64,000 nt of DNA from Cristatella mucedo (GCA_009760855.2 WPIO01000034.1:270001-334000); one strand, 5' to 3'. Positions 32,111 to 44,850 are shown, numbered from the stretch's first letter. Made by a program: numbers and translations. Notes: a model not told the origin generated them from the sequence alone.

Positions 32111-33187
32111 ATATGTTTCTTTCTAGAGCATTTGGTATTTGGAGGCCAAGGTCAAGGCTGATCCCTCCGTCGAACCTTACATAAATTAGGTATATGATAG
32201 ATCCACTATGAAGCTAAACAAGATTCGGCTAGTGGCTTTGAACAGTTTCGTCTTGGCGGTTCACAGCTTTCCCGACAATAGTGAGGCTGATAACTATGAG
32301 CAGCTAGTTCCGGCTCTCATGAAAAAGTGTGCCCAAGTTCGATGCTTAATATTCCTCAAAGTGGACATCCTTGATGATCAAGTTGAAAAACACAAAACTC
32401 TATTTGTAACTTATTAAGGGGAGTAATGCAAATACTTTCGACTGGGTAAACTGATTTTTCCTTCTCCCTGGCAAGGACCTAACATAAGAGCATGATTGGA
32501 GATCACGTTTGACAGCTACGTCAAACCTATTTAACGTATAAGTGCTAGTCTGGGGTGAGAACTCATGTCTGAACCATTTTGGGAGCTCATGTTTACATGC
32601 ATTTAGAGTTAGTAATTATTATTTGTATTAATTTTCTAAGCTTTCAGCTAAGCATGTAAACGAGACGCAAATATTTCAGTTGTCTACTTGGAAATTTGTT
32701 AATTTCAATGTCCTCGTCATTAAGCTAAGTTTATAGTGATCAATATTTATTCTCAACACTTATGAGGTATAGGCAATTACCAATTTAAATTGTAATGCAG
32801 GGAAACAGATTGCTTTACTTACCGTTAGAAATCGTGAGCATTGCGTTGTTGTGATGCATCTTTTTTAAACCAACGGAGTAGTCCTTGGAGATACTAAACC
32901 ACGCGCATGGGATTTGGCTTATAGAATATCACTTTCACAATAATCAAGGATAATCTTCATAATCTTCATCATATCAGAATAATTCATGATGATCTTCATC
33001 AAATCAGAATAAATATTCACTCTTATATATTGGATTTGAGCATTGCTTCTCTTGGATGCGGTATAGAAATGTCATGACACGTGATTTTTTCTACCAAGCC
33101 ACGGTTTGTGACCTTTCAGATCACAGTAGCATGCTCGAGAATATGCCTTCTTGGATGCAGTCCCTAATTTTGACATATGTCTGAACT
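32111..33187. other. Intergenic, nothing recognised
   Basis: A 69-codon frame at 32208-32417 is open but resembles nothing I know and has no splice or tail context. The rest is AT-rich. Confidence 0.4.
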
Positions 33188-33275
33188 TTTAATAAAAATA
33201 ATAATAATACATTTCTATAGCGCCCTCAGAGAAGCTAATCTCTTTTTAGGCACTTTACATAGGCTGAACAGGAAG
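33188..33275 (-). mobile_element. LINE-A 3' tail only
   Basis: AATAAAAATAATAATAATAC tail, then TAGCGCCCTCAGAGAAGC and AGGCACTTTACAT: a diverged hairpin in minus orientation. Confidence 0.7.
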
Positions 33276-34179
33276 CTGAGAATGGCCATTAAGAGTTGGG
33301 TTGATGGGAATGACAACCAACGCTGAGTTCGAAATTTCAGACGGAAGAGAGAATAGCAGTTAAGCCGCCGGAAAATGTGGCGCTCGTGCTGTGCTTTAGC
33401 TGTTAGCGTTCTGGGTTCGGACCACTGCCAGCGATTGCAGGCACACGGAAGGGTCCGTAATAGCGGGATTATATGGTTATATTAATTTAAACCTAAAGGA
33501 CCAGTTCGGGCCGAGTGAGGCGCTTTCGCTGGCGTCTAACGCTCCACCCTACGGCAAGCCGCAGTCACGCTGTCACTCTTGTTGTCCAGTTACGATTGGG
33601 TAGATGCTAACAGCGCCCGCACTTAATGACCGCACTGTACAGTTTCCCGACAGGGCACCGAAAGACCGACGCTTTCTTTGTTATGACTCTACTTGATTCA
33701 TAAGGTGCACTTTGATCGCCTGTCACCTCGCTAACGACCTTGGGTTGTCCGAGCCTAGGACTACGTGAAGAGCATGTAGTAGCGTTCGCGTAACTAACGC
33801 AGCAGCGTCCTCAGCCAGCGATTGTTATTTTTCTTTCCTGCCGATACAATTGATCCTCTAGAGACAGTAGGGACATAGATTCGGACTCGGCATTGAAGAA
33901 CTCAAAAGCGTAAATGCCTGCCGATCTTTCGGTAGTGCTATGAGACTTGTGTTGAGGCGAGATCGGCATTGACCTTATATACAAGCTGGTGACTCTGATT
34001 CTATCAACCGCGATGTCAACCGCGATGTCAACCGCGAGGATCGAATGCGCGGGACGACTTCGACTTCGACTGACGACGGGTGAGGTCTACCGCGCAAACG
34101 CCGTGTGTAGCAGTCATTCGAGGAGTCTCTAGAGTACGGACACCTCAGATCAAGGGGATTGGTAAGCTTTTTTCACGAC

Positions 34180-34635
34180 TCAAAACTCGCCCACTTGCCG
34201 ACGTAATCTCCACGCACAATTTTGTCTTTCATTTGCATGTCGATAAGGCACATTGGTACCTATGCTTTTATTCTTTTCTGCCTTCTAGCTCGTCAAACGT
34301 GCAATTTCTTTGCTGCGTGTATTGCTGGCATTCGCAATTTGATGACAACCCAAATTGAATTACAATGAAACTGACAAGTTCATGGCAAACCTAGTGTTAC
34401 TCAAACATTTTCAAACTAATCGCTTAAAATTGGTTCTGCCAGTATATCTTGCATAGCCTCAGCACGATATTTGGGTTTAGCGTTCAAAAATGCCCTTTCA
34501 CTAGACGACCACGTCAGCTTCACAGTCTGCGTAATGTCACGTACGTGCATAAATGCAAAAAATTTGAGCCGGCTTAGACAGATTCCACACCTGCGCTGGT
34601 CCATTGCACTATAACTCGTTACCACAATCGCATAA
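34180..34635 (+). mobile_element. Decayed LINE-A reverse transcriptase
   Basis: Plus-strand frame with RPLADVISTHNFVFHLHVDK and YLCFYSFLPSSSS against [20 protein letters not shown] and [13 protein letters not shown] in the reference copy. The catalytic ADD is lost (HVDK). It continues as NALSLDDHVSFTV and ends where the satellite begins. Confidence 0.75.
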
Positions 34636-34639
34636 AATT

Positions 34640-37240
34640 GGTAGGTGAACTCGGAATTCTGTTTTCCATAATAAGCGACCGAAACAGCAGCTACACGACA
34701 CCTATTTCCGGAATAGTAGCTTCACCGCAGTTCGAAAATACAGGGCGGGCATAGGCTATAGCATGTAATTAGGTTGTAAAACTGGAACACTGTTTGCTAT
34801 ATTAGGAAATCAAAACCGCTGTTGCTAAACGCTTATTGCGGAAATCACAGCTTATATAATATATAATTATATTATATATAATTATATATATATATATAAT
34901 TATATTATAAATATTGTGTAACTATATAATATATAATTCATTTGTATAGCGCCCCAAGAGAACTTAATCTATATTCAGGCGCTTCACATATGCCTCAGGG
35001 CTCGAGCCCTCGACCTCAACCAGACCTTGGTCGGAGCGAGCACCTTAACCACTGGACCAATCCAGCTCGGCACTCGAACAGCTTCATTGCTGTTGGATTA
35101 TATGCGAAGGCTGGCTAGCCCGGACCATTAAAGTCATAGCACTAGAACGCCCATGCGCTATGCTGCTAAATTTGGCTGGTTATCCGGGACATTGCTTTCT
35201 ACAATGCAGAATCAAAACCTAAGTTGCTCAAAGCTTATTTTGGAATTTGCAGTTATATCGCAGTTCAAAATTGCAAGGCGACCCGGGTGATTTGAGGGAA
35301 TGGTGCTACAACGCGTACGCGCAATTGCTTGACATTTTGAGGGTGAACCCGCACCACCATTTTCTGTAATTTGAAATCATAATCACAGTTGCCCGATGCC
35401 TATTAGCAGAAATGGCAACTGCGTGTGTTGCAGGTGAAATATCTAGGTAAGTTGGCAGGTACGGGCCGTTGGAACCTTAGCAAGAGAACGCCCGCGCGCT
35501 ATGCCGTGAAATTTAATTGGCAAACCCGGAACATGTTTTTCTGTAAATTTTTGTCAAACCTACAGCTGCTTAACGCTCAGTGTGATAGTGGCAGATGTAT
35601 CGCAGTTCGATTGTGTAGGGAGGCCGGCTGGCCCAGACCATTGGAGGATATTTCATTATAATGCACAAGCTCAATCCCATGACACTTGGCGATAAACCTG
35701 GAACATTGCTACCTATAGTTTTTCATCAAAACCGCAGTTTCACGATGCCTATTATGGAAATGGTAGCTGCATCGCGGCACCAAATATAATGGCAGCCCGG
35801 GCAATTTCGTGAGGCCGTTGCGTGAAAACGCTCATGCGATATTGTACGAAAGGTTGATGGTGGCAAATCCAAAACTGAAACGCTGTTTTCTGTCATTTTA
35901 AATCAAAAGTGAATTTGCTCAAAGCTTATTGTGGAGATTGAACCCGCATGCATCGCGGTTAGAATACGTAGGGTAGCCCGGTAGCCGGGTAGCCTGACCA
36001 CGGGAGGCCATAGCACGGGAACGCCCGTGTGCTACGAAGTGAAATATTTCGTAAACCCTGAACACTCACGTCTGTAACGTGGAATCAAAACAGGAGTCAT
36101 ACGACGGCTACTGTAGAAATGGCCGATGCATCGCAGTTTGAATATGTAGGTACATATTCAAACTACAAATTACAAATTCATTTGAATATGGAGGCTTCGG
36201 CTGGCCCGGCCGCTTGGAATCCATAGCATGAGAACGCGCACAAGCACAATTGCATGGAATTTTGTGGGTTAACCTGGAACATCGCTTGCTATAGAAAAAC
36301 TGCAGTCGTGTAAGCGTTTCGTTTAAGCGGCTGCTGTATCGCAGTTTGTCTACTTATGGCAGCCATTAAGACCGTGCCTTTGGAGGCTATAGCCTGAGAA
36401 CGGGCTAGAGAAATTGCATGACATTTGTTTGCTAAGCATACTTTTTTCTATCATTTGAAATAAAAACCGCAATTATACAAAATCCATTGTCGAAATGGCA
36501 GCTGCATCGCAGTTTGAAAATGCAGGGAGGCTTCGGCTGGTCTGAAAAAATTGGAGGTCTTAGCCTGAGAAGGCGCGTAGGCAGTGTCGATTAATTTAGA
36601 GGATACTCTGTTTTCCATGCTTTAGAAACAAAACCGCAGTTGTAAGCCGTTTATCGTGGAGATGGTAGCTGTATCGCAGTTCGATTCTTTAGGGCTGCTA
36701 TCTGGGCCGAGCCATAGGAGGCCGCAGCGTATAAACTCGAAAGCCGAAAGTCGCGTAAAATCTAGTAGGTAAACGTGGAACACTGTTGTCTACGATTAGA
36801 TGTTTAGCGGCAGCTGTTTGAAGCTTTTTTGTGGAAATTGTAGACAAATTGCAGTTTAAATGTTTTCAGCTGCCGTTTAGGCCAAGCAACCAGCTGCCAT
36901 AGCTAGGAGATCGAGCAAGCGCAGTCCTGTTAAATTTGGTGAGTAAGCTTATTGTATTGTTCTTTGGAATTAAGAATCAAAATTGCAGTTGCACAAAGTT
37001 GAGTGTGAAATTAGCAGCTGTACCGCCGCTCGAATGTGTGGATAGGCTTGCTGTGCCGGGCCATTTGAGGCCCTAGCACGAGAAGGCCCTAGCGCCATTG
37101 CATGAACTTTAGTGTGTAAACCCGTAGCTCCATTCCCTACCATTTTAAATCTAAATCGCCATATCCTGACGTTCCTTATGGGAGCGGCTGCTGCAGGGCA
37201 GTGTATCGCAGTTATTCTTGAGACCTGCTCGAATCTCGCC
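34640..37240. repeat. Degenerate satellite array, monomer about 165-180 bp
   Basis: About 14 diverged monomers. Each carries, in order, the landmarks GCTGTATCGCAGTT, GGCTGGCCCGGACCATTGGA, TAGCACGAGAACGC, AACCTGGAACATTG and AATCAAAACCGCAGTTG. The last landmark occurs at about 34806, 35209, 35383, 35558, 35727, 35901, 36082, 36293, 36458, 36626, 36795, 36972 and 37147, spacing mostly 165-181 bp. A TA-rich run and a SINE-B interrupt it at 34855-35075. No coding function. Confidence 0.85.
34931..35072 (-). mobile_element. SINE-B copy inside the satellite
   Basis: The reverse complement gives TGGTCCAGTGGTTAAGGTGC, GGTCGAGGGCTCGAGCCCTG, GTGAAGCGCCTGAATATAGA, TTAAGTTCTCTTGGGGCGCT, ATACAAATGAATTATATA. 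Same layout as 30735-30872. The preceding 34855-34930 is an AT-rich low-complexity tail. Confidence 0.88.
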
Positions 37241-38715
37241 AATCTGTTTGAGCCTAAATGCGTATCGTATGGTGTCACGGTCGGCACTCAGCCAAAGCTT
37301 TCACTGGGGAAGTGTGTCGCAGGCTTTGTTTTTGATCGGTTGGTGCGCGCATACATTCAACTGAACTTTAGTAGCTTTTTTTTAGCTTTTTCGTTCAAGC
37401 TTTCGCTGCGGCTCAAAAGTCAAGACTGGCGATCGCTTAAATCTTGCACATTATGCAGCCACAAGTTTGCTTAGCTAACGTCCGTTCTCTCTTGCTTTTT
37501 TATATTCTTCTTATATTTACATGTTAATATATTATATTATTCATTATATATAATTAATAATAATAAACTATTATTAATATATTGCTTAATGTATATTATT
37601 TATTATAATAATATATTCATTCTAAAATATATATTAGTGTATTTATGTGTTTGTATTCTGCAAATTATGTATGAAGCATAATTTAGTGGAGAGGCTAGGC
37701 GATGCAGTTTGTAGCATTGAATTTGCAGTGACGGACGGCTGGAAAGTATTTGCAACAGTCGATTGCCTAAGAATAGAGGCTTTTGCGTATGTATTGTGGA
37801 ATAAGTTCCATGCTATTAACTGGAGACCAAATACTTTCTGTCGCCATTGATCTGTAAGCGAAGGAATGGGTGATCTATTAGATACATTGGTGCGATGCGA
37901 ACGCACACAAAGCTTCAGTCCAGTGTGTCAAAACTGGGCACGTTACAACGGAAGCGATAGTAGTAGGGTGAGTAAGGCGCGTGCAGGCGAGCTGCGAGCT
38001 CCTGCGAGAGAAGCCTTGGCCCGGCAGGCAGGCCTGCCAATGAGTGCGGCGGCGGCTACTCTGTTTAGTGGAAGAAACTCGAGAGAATCCTGAGCTGAGC
38101 TTCACTTCCTGCCCTGCTAGTAGTCGAGCTGTCGGAAGGGGGCGTCGCAGCCGAAAGTGTTCTTGCGGATTCGAACCTCGACGTTTGAAACTAACGCTAA
38201 AATAACTGCGTCGAGGTCAAAGCCATTCGGTTGCACCGAGAAGGTGAAGCTATGCTGTTGCTCTCATTCTCTTTTAAAGATCCGGTACAGAGCATAGCAT
38301 TACGCCACTACTTTCAAACTGGATTCAGTTTATACTTTCAAACAGGAGTCATTTCATATGAAACACGATGTGATCGTTTTCCTATTGCCGCGAACCTAAT
38401 TTAACCAATTTATATGGCGAGTGTTAAAAATGGTGTATACGTCGGCTGGTTTGTGGCCCGAGCCAAGCGATTAACGGCGTTTATGGTCGAGCCATTTGTA
38501 TATAAGACTTTTGATTTGAGAGACTGTGGCTCGACATGGTTTTCGGTGTCACGGCATGGCCAATGCGTAGATATATATACTGGCGTAAGGAGGTCGTAAG
38601 GTGCTCGAGTTACCGATAACCCGCTGAGGGAGGACTAGCAGGGATAGCATGTGCTGCTTTAAAGACACCACAGGAGCTTGAGCAGCTCTTTCGCGGACGT
38701 TGTTCACCAAGCTGG
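37241..38715. other. Intergenic, nothing recognised
   Basis: Includes an AT-rich low-complexity stretch at about 37500-37640. Short frames only. Confidence 0.45.
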
Positions 38716-38719
38716 ACGT

Positions 38720-38862
38720 TTTGCCACACCCTGCGACAGCCCTGCGCACGACCTGTCGTCGGACCGGGTAGCGCGACCGAGCAGCAAGCCTGCTGCTGGC
38801 TCCAGTACCAGACACTTTACTCTCCAAGGACATGCCCAGTCTACACGCTCTCGCATTAAATG
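38720..38862. repeat. Left copy of a 140-bp direct repeat
   Basis: GCGACAGCCCTGCGCACGAC, GGGTAGCGCGACCGAGCA and CCAAGGACATGCCCAGTCTA recur in the same order at 39163-39305. The two copies flank a LINE-A remnant. Confidence 0.85.
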
Positions 38863-38865
38863 GTT

Positions 38866-39162
38866 GGAGGTGACATGCACAGGGTCAGCATGCAAATATG
38901 GTTACTGGCAATATGCACACGGTAAGCATACATAAAACACACGCAGTAGGAATAACATGGACCCCCTAAATGCTGTGATGAGTAGAGGCGTTTTTAGTTC
39001 CTTTTTTAACGTGGTCAAGTCACAGGATGTCGTAATGGTAGTCGGAAGTGCGTTCCAAGCTTTGGGAGTTTAGGAAATAAAGGTCCAAAGATTTTGAGGG
39101 TCATATGAGGTAAAGGTAAACGCCTATATTTCAAAGAAAGGATGGTAAGATGCTTAGCTTGT
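38866..39162 (-). mobile_element. LINE-A 3' part without tail
   Basis: GGTGACATGCACAGGGTCAG, CATGCAAATATGG, CCCCCTAAATGCTGTGAT and GTTCCAAGCTTTGGGAG are the LINE-A 3' UTR and C-terminal coding end in minus orientation. The hairpin and tail are missing. Confidence 0.8.
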
Positions 39163-39305
39163 GTGACAGCCCTCCGCACGACCTGTCGTCGGGCTGGGTA
39201 GCGCGACCGAGCAACAAGTCTGCTGGCTCCAACACCAAAACCTTCATTTCAAGCTACGCCGGCCAAGCCCAGTCTACACTACCCGCTCTAGACGGCTGCC
39301 GGCGT
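39163..39305. repeat. Right copy of the 140-bp direct repeat
   Basis: Diverged second copy of 38720-38862: GTGACAGCCCTCCGCACGAC, GGGTAGCGCGACCGAGCAAC and GGCCAAGCCCAGTCTACACT. Confidence 0.85.
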
Positions 39306-40540
39306 TTGGACAGAATTGCCGAGCCATCGTCTGCCCTTCCACTACTCGTTAGTTTGCGGCTGCTTGGGCAGTCTGAGAGCCCTCGCAGGGTATCCGCCCA
39401 GTGCTCGCAGGCTGCAAGAATCGTGTTCCCTCACACGCCCCTGTGAAGCCAATCACGTTACATAAGTGTGCCACGCCAGCCTTCACAGAAACAGTAGCTT
39501 TTCGACTGCTTACGAAGGCATATGGTATTATTTATTGCATATTTCTCTAGCTTTTAGCAAAAACTATGGAACGCCTTCCCAGACTGACATGTTGCTACTT
39601 CGAGACTCGCTATGCGTCTCATAAGTAGAACCCGTCACGTAAACAAGCCAATAATAGGGCCTTGTGGACGGTATTAGTGGTGCTGGCTTAACGGACGGAA
39701 CAGGTCTATCTACGTCAGCCACTCCGATGTGATTTTAAGGGGGGAGGGATTTACTCCAGAGTTATGTCTCCGCAATGAATAATTGTTTTCTAAAAACTAC
39801 GCAGCGGCGAAGAATGCGACTAAGAATTGGCAGCATCCGAAATCCGTTACTCGGGTTTTCGTAGACTACGCAAACGTTCAGCTGAACCCTGACTGCAGGA
39901 CGCTAAGCCTGGGGGAGGCAGGGCGCTCACTAAAGTGCGAGGCGATCAGAACAGGCGTGCTGCCAGAGCGACGCCGCGGACGCAAGTTTTAGCCAACCAC
40001 CTTGCCACCGACCTTCCGGTCTTCGTCCGTCGGCTTCCAGCCTTTCACGGAGGGGTGACAAGGCTAAAAGTGCATCGAGCAGAACGTCGATTTTCACTCG
40101 GACACTCGTACACCTTTTACCTGCATTTTTGGCGTAAATCGCTAACACCCGTGGGAGGGTTCAATCTACGACAAAGGTGGGACGAAGCGGAACTCTGTTC
40201 TGCTTCGCGGCCAAGGCAAATGGACAACACTCGGAAAAGCACCGGTCTAGTCACGTAACACTCTGAGCTGGGCTCACTCGCTTGCGGTTCTCAAAACTCT
40301 TATCGATTATGGAGGAAAACAACTTCCGGTACAAAATAACTATGAGAAATATAGGAATAGATCATTCTAAGCGTGTTTGCAATGGTAATATTCCGCTAAT
40401 AATAATATTATAGTATTCTGCTTATATTAATATTCCGCTAATATATAATATAATAATATTCCGGTAATATTCCGATTTGCTTCTTCGCTGATCACACGTA
40501 TGCGAAACCTTCATACAAAATATTCAAGCTCCAAAAAGCT
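39306..40540. other. Intergenic, nothing recognised
   Basis: Moderately GC-rich. Open frames at 39783-40258 overlap on both strands and match no family I know. An AATATT-rich stretch lies near 40395-40470. Confidence 0.4.
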
Positions 40541-40544
40541 ATGG

Positions 40545-40671
40545 TTTCATGCGCCAGAGGACGTTATGTATTGTATGTATGTTATGTATTCATGTTTCAT
40601 GCGCCAGAGAACGTTATGTATTGTATGTATGTTATGTATTCATGTTTCATGCGCCAGAGGACGTTATGTAT
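40545..40671. repeat. 50-bp tandem repeat, 2.5 units
   Basis: Unit TTTCATGCGCCAGAGGACGT plus a TATGTATTG-rich remainder, starting at 40545, 40595 and 40645. Internal ATGTATGT subrepeats. Confidence 0.95.
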
Positions 40672-40799
40672 TGGGCCCTGAAAAAACTGGTCGATTTGAA
40701 AAATGTATCTGCACGTACAAAGGTTATGCCTACATGTAGCATGCACATTAAGAGGTTCTACTTGTTTACACTTTTTCTGGTATAACAATAGTATATTAC

Positions 40800-41175
40800 C
40801 TTTGTATAGCACATTCAAATAACTTAATCTCTTTCTATGCACCTTGAACATGCTGTAAAGAAAGCATGATCAATTTTCTAGTGGTAACATACTCAATGTC
40901 AACAAACAAAACATGGTTAGATGATTCTGTCGGTAGCCCAGCCACAAGGGAATTACAATAATCCAGCCGAGAATGAACTTGTGAGCTAGTTAAGAACTGG
41001 CTTCGGCGGACAGACACTAGTGTTATCATGGATAACATACACAGATACAATTCACTTGCATAGCGTCTTAAGCGAACCTAAATCTCTATTCAGGTTCTTC
41101 ACGCTACGCCGCGGTGCTCGAGCCCATGGTCGACTGCAATTGCCGCGACCTGGGCCGGAGCCCAAACCGGATACT
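40800..41175 (-). mobile_element. Degraded LINE ends and a SINE-B copy
   Basis: 40800-40900 resembles the LINE-A hairpin end (TAGCACATTC, CTTAATCTCTTTCTATGCA). About 40930-41020 encodes on the minus strand SRLDYCNSLVAGLPTES, a LINE C-terminal motif. 41045-41175 is a diverged SINE-B in minus orientation (TAGCGTCTTAAGCGAACC, CTCTATTCAGGTTCTTCACG, GTGCTCGAGCCCATGGTCG). Confidence 0.6.
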
Positions 41176-41447
41176 TGGCAACCATCCAAAAGATCCTTAA
41201 AATTAGCCAGCCGCCTCGATCCCGCTGATCGTCGTGAATTTTCGGCTGGACTGGTGAAGTCAACTACCGGTTAGCCAAGAACTGAGCTTGTTCGCACGTC
41301 GCGTCATCTGCTGGCAGAGCTGTTTGAAAAAAGCCCTTACGCATGCTAAGCGAACCGATGAACGCGTCTCTTCGCTGTGATCCACTGAGCAGCCACTGCG
41401 TGTATCGCTTGGCAGGCCGGAGAGGGGCAGTGACATAGGAACAGACG

Positions 41448-41628
41448 GAGTGACCGAGAGATGGACCGAGAGATGGACCGAGAGATGGACCGAGAGATGG
41501 ACCGAGAGATGGACCGAGAGATGGACCGAGAGATGGACCGGGAGATGGACCGAGAGATGGACCGAGAGATGGACCGAGAGATGGACCGAGAGATGGACCG
41601 AGAGATGGACCGAGAGATGGACCGAGGA
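41448..41628. repeat. 12-bp minisatellite (ATGGACCGAGAG), about 14 units
   Basis: Nearly perfect head-to-tail 12-mers from 41461, with one CCGGGAG variant unit. Because 12 is a multiple of three and the unit lacks stops, several frames on both strands stay open (for example MDRE or WTER repeats); these are not genes. Confidence 0.97.
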
Positions 41629-42519
41629 GACCGGTCCGTCCTCGATCCCAGCATCCACCGGGTGGCTGTGGCTGGAAGTAAGAGCAGGCCAATTGCTACC
41701 GACTCGGTAAGTGTTCAATAACGCACCTGCACGCACGAGCGTCTTGTACAGTGAATAGGCATAGATGTATGTTACGTACTCAAAGCGGCCAGGGGACCAG
41801 TTAGCTGGAGCCACGAGAGAGAGTGGCCGCGGCGGCCCTAAGTAAGGACAGGTAACAACTTCAGACCACTCGGTTAAGGCCCGTTAATCTACTTGTAGAT
41901 ACGCGCACACAACGTGTGCATGTAGCCTACATACATACGCGCACACGTACACGTGTATAATATATACGCCATTGGCCAGCTGACGGCAGCCGGCTGATGC
42001 CAAGCGGCAATACGAGTCAGTCAATCGACGAACTCGGATGAAGCATTCTACAGAACAATTTGCGTATTTCAATGAAAACCAATTACTAGGTCAGCGATAA
42101 GTAGGCACGGCATTCTCGGAAATAATTCGAACAAATGAAAAGTGTCGACACGATCAGCGGGCGCAAAAGCAATTCCAAAGTGGCTTTACCTTGAGAACTT
42201 GTAGAAGGGCTCCCGGCCTTCCCAGCTACTATGCTCAAGGTCATCATATGCTGACGATTGGTGCTCGTCCTCTAAGGAGCAATAAAGATAAGCTTGTTTA
42301 ACTTTCAGCTCACAGCTTGCCTTCCATCAAATAACGCGATAACATTCACCATCTTTTAAGCAAATCTGAGATAACTAATGGTGCCTCCGTTGCGTCTAAT
42401 AAATGCCAAGGCATCAGACGTTGCATCTAACTTTGACCTATGCGACAGGTGTACGTATTGGACATTCGTTCCTGGCATAACTGGACTTAGGCGTAGAGGC
42501 GGTAGGCCAAAGATTCCCT

Positions 42520-42520
42520 C

Positions 42521-42597
<77 letters not shown>

Positions 42598-42652
42598 AGA
42601 GAGAGAGAGAGAGAGCAGAGAGAGAGAGAGAGAGGGGGAGAGAGAGAGAGAG
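42520..42652. repeat. GA microsatellite
   Basis: (GA)n with GGGG and GCAG interruptions. Confidence 0.97.
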
Positions 42653-42909
42653 CAGTTTCACGCTTCACATGAAGAATTCAGCATATCAGGAAAAATTGGG
42701 TACTGTCTGCTCATTTGTTCTTCTAACGTTCCGCGAAGTGTCGCCTGAGTGCGGCAGAGAAGATTAAGGCACGTAATGACAATCGAACTGGCAGACGCGA
42801 TTTAGCGAAAATGACTCCGCTAAGATAGAAAAGCTACCGTTTGTTAAGCAACCTCAAGGATGCTGAATATATGAGGTTGTCCTGCTAGTTCTGCAGGATG
42901 TCTGAATCA

Positions 42910-42968
42910 TTCAATAGTATCAATAACATCAATAGTATCAATAGTGTCAATAATATCAATAATATCCA
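42910..42968. repeat. 9-bp tandem repeat
   Basis: About six copies of a 9-mer related to ATCAATAGT, for example AATAGTATC and AATAATATC. Confidence 0.85.
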
Positions 42969-43811
42969 CCATCTCGTCACAGTCACCTGTTCTCTGTCCT
43001 CTATGCGATTCGCCGTCATTCGGGAGATCGGCCACTCCACCTTTTAATTTTAAGACCGGCAAATTTTTGTTACGACTGCGACAAGAATCATCTATTTACT
43101 TAGTCGTATATGTATCGCCAAACTCTTTCTCGGCGCTTTTCATCTGCATTTCTCTCTAGTCTTATAGGTTCTATATTGGTTTTCGCTTATGATCCAAGGT
43201 TTCTAATGCAAATGGTCAAGTGCTGAGCTTCTGGGCAAAGGAGTCTCACGACGATCTCTTCTAGGTTAAATTCGTTTATTTAGTATATATAGTATTATTA
43301 TTAGTAGTATATTTAATTTATATAGTATTTTTACTCGCTGTTTAATCTGTCTCGTCTGTGTAATTAGGGAACACAATATTGGCTTTGATTTTTACACAAA
43401 TGAAAGTCACCACTACGCATACTTTGACCCTTTTTTTTATCGTTCAGCACTTCCAGATCTCTGAACTGCATTGCAGTTTGTATTGCCAACATTCGCACTT
43501 GCAAGGCGGCCATTTTTCCAATTGAATTACTGTAAGGCCAGCCTAAATATTATGGGTTAACCAAGTGCCACTCACAGCTAGAGCACCTAGGAGTCAAATT
43601 GGGTCAGCCGGCATTCTCTCTGGAGCCATTGCATAGACTTGTAGTATCCTGTGCCATAAGGGCATATCGCAATATGTCAAAATCTTTTCCAGTCAGATCT
43701 ATTGACGCTCAGCTGCAAAATATTTCGAAAACTGTAAGGTGCAGTTTAAGAGCTACATGTTATCAATTATTCTATTATCTATTTGTGAAATCACATTCAG
43801 ACTTTAGATAC

Positions 43812-43840
43812 CCCTCTCTCGCTCTCGCTCTCTCTTGCTT

Positions 43841-43894
<54 letters not shown>
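43812..43894. repeat. CT microsatellite
   Basis: CTCTCG variants leading into an uninterrupted (CT)n of about 50 bp. Confidence 0.97.
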
Positions 43895-44700
43895 CTGCCT
43901 CCGCGGTTGCTTGCATGCCAAGACACTAAAAGTATTATCGATCTTGCAGCAGTCTACTCAAGACTTGTCTTTTGTAGATGTCATGACTTCCGCACGTCGA
44001 TGTTTTTTTTTCCGACCTGAACTTGCTCTCAGCAACTCTCACCTCGTCAACTTATCGTCGATCTGTCGAGCTTGTCGATGCCTTTCAGGCGTCTTCGCCA
44101 TTCTCTCGGTCCGTCCTACCCGTGTGAAAAACACTCTGGCTTCCAATCGCACTTTTTTCCCACCGTTTGTTCAGCTGAGCCTTTAACCAAGCTAAAGTCC
44201 TAGGCGCTGAGTAGTAAACTACAGTGCATCTTTGACCTGGAACTCGTTACCGTTTGTCATGCACTCCCTACTGAAAGCGATCAAAAGTGAAGCTCAATTT
44301 TTTTGAATTCTCGGAGCCGCTTCTTTTCCAGGTCCATCGTTTTTGTGAACTTAGGCGTGCTGCAATCGTCCGTGTTTGTCTCACCACTTGACTTGCTTTC
44401 TTTCAGCCTTGTCAAATAGTTAAGAAAAATACTTCCTAAGACAGAATCTTTTGGGGATAGCCCTTAATTTGAGTGGGCGAAGGGAGGAAGCCGCGAGAAG
44501 CTGGTGGCTTGGCTTAAACCTGCATTAAACCCTCGCAGTTGAACTTAAGGTCGGCTTTTACAAGAGGCCACAATTACTTTTAAGATAGACTTCAATATGT
44601 TCAAAGCACTGCGGCTAAAACGACTTATGGTACTGCTCGCTTCCCATAGCTTCGTCGTCTGTGCCAGAAGAAAGCAACAAGTAAGGCCATCAAGGTGAAG
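43895..44700. other. Intergenic, nothing recognised
   Basis: No recognisable exon or repeat. Confidence 0.4.
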
Positions 44701-44850
44701 GGACGCAAGAGAGTCATTGTGAGGCTGGGGGAAGTAAGAGAGCCATCACTAAGCAGGAGGGAAGCAATAGAGCCATCACTAAGCAGGAGGGAAGCAATAG
44801 AGCCATCACGAGGCAGGAGAGAAGCAAGAGATTTGTTACGAGGCCAGTGT
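44701..44850. repeat. 30-bp minisatellite, about five units
   Basis: Unit GAAGCAATAGAGCCATCACT plus AAGCAGGAGG. The three best units start at 44731, 44761 and 44791; the outer two are diverged. Confidence 0.93.

Noticed and set aside
41260-41814. Long frames on both strands with MDRE/WTER/HLSV-type repeats
   Set aside because: Produced by a stop-free 12-bp minisatellite; no unique coding flank or splice context.
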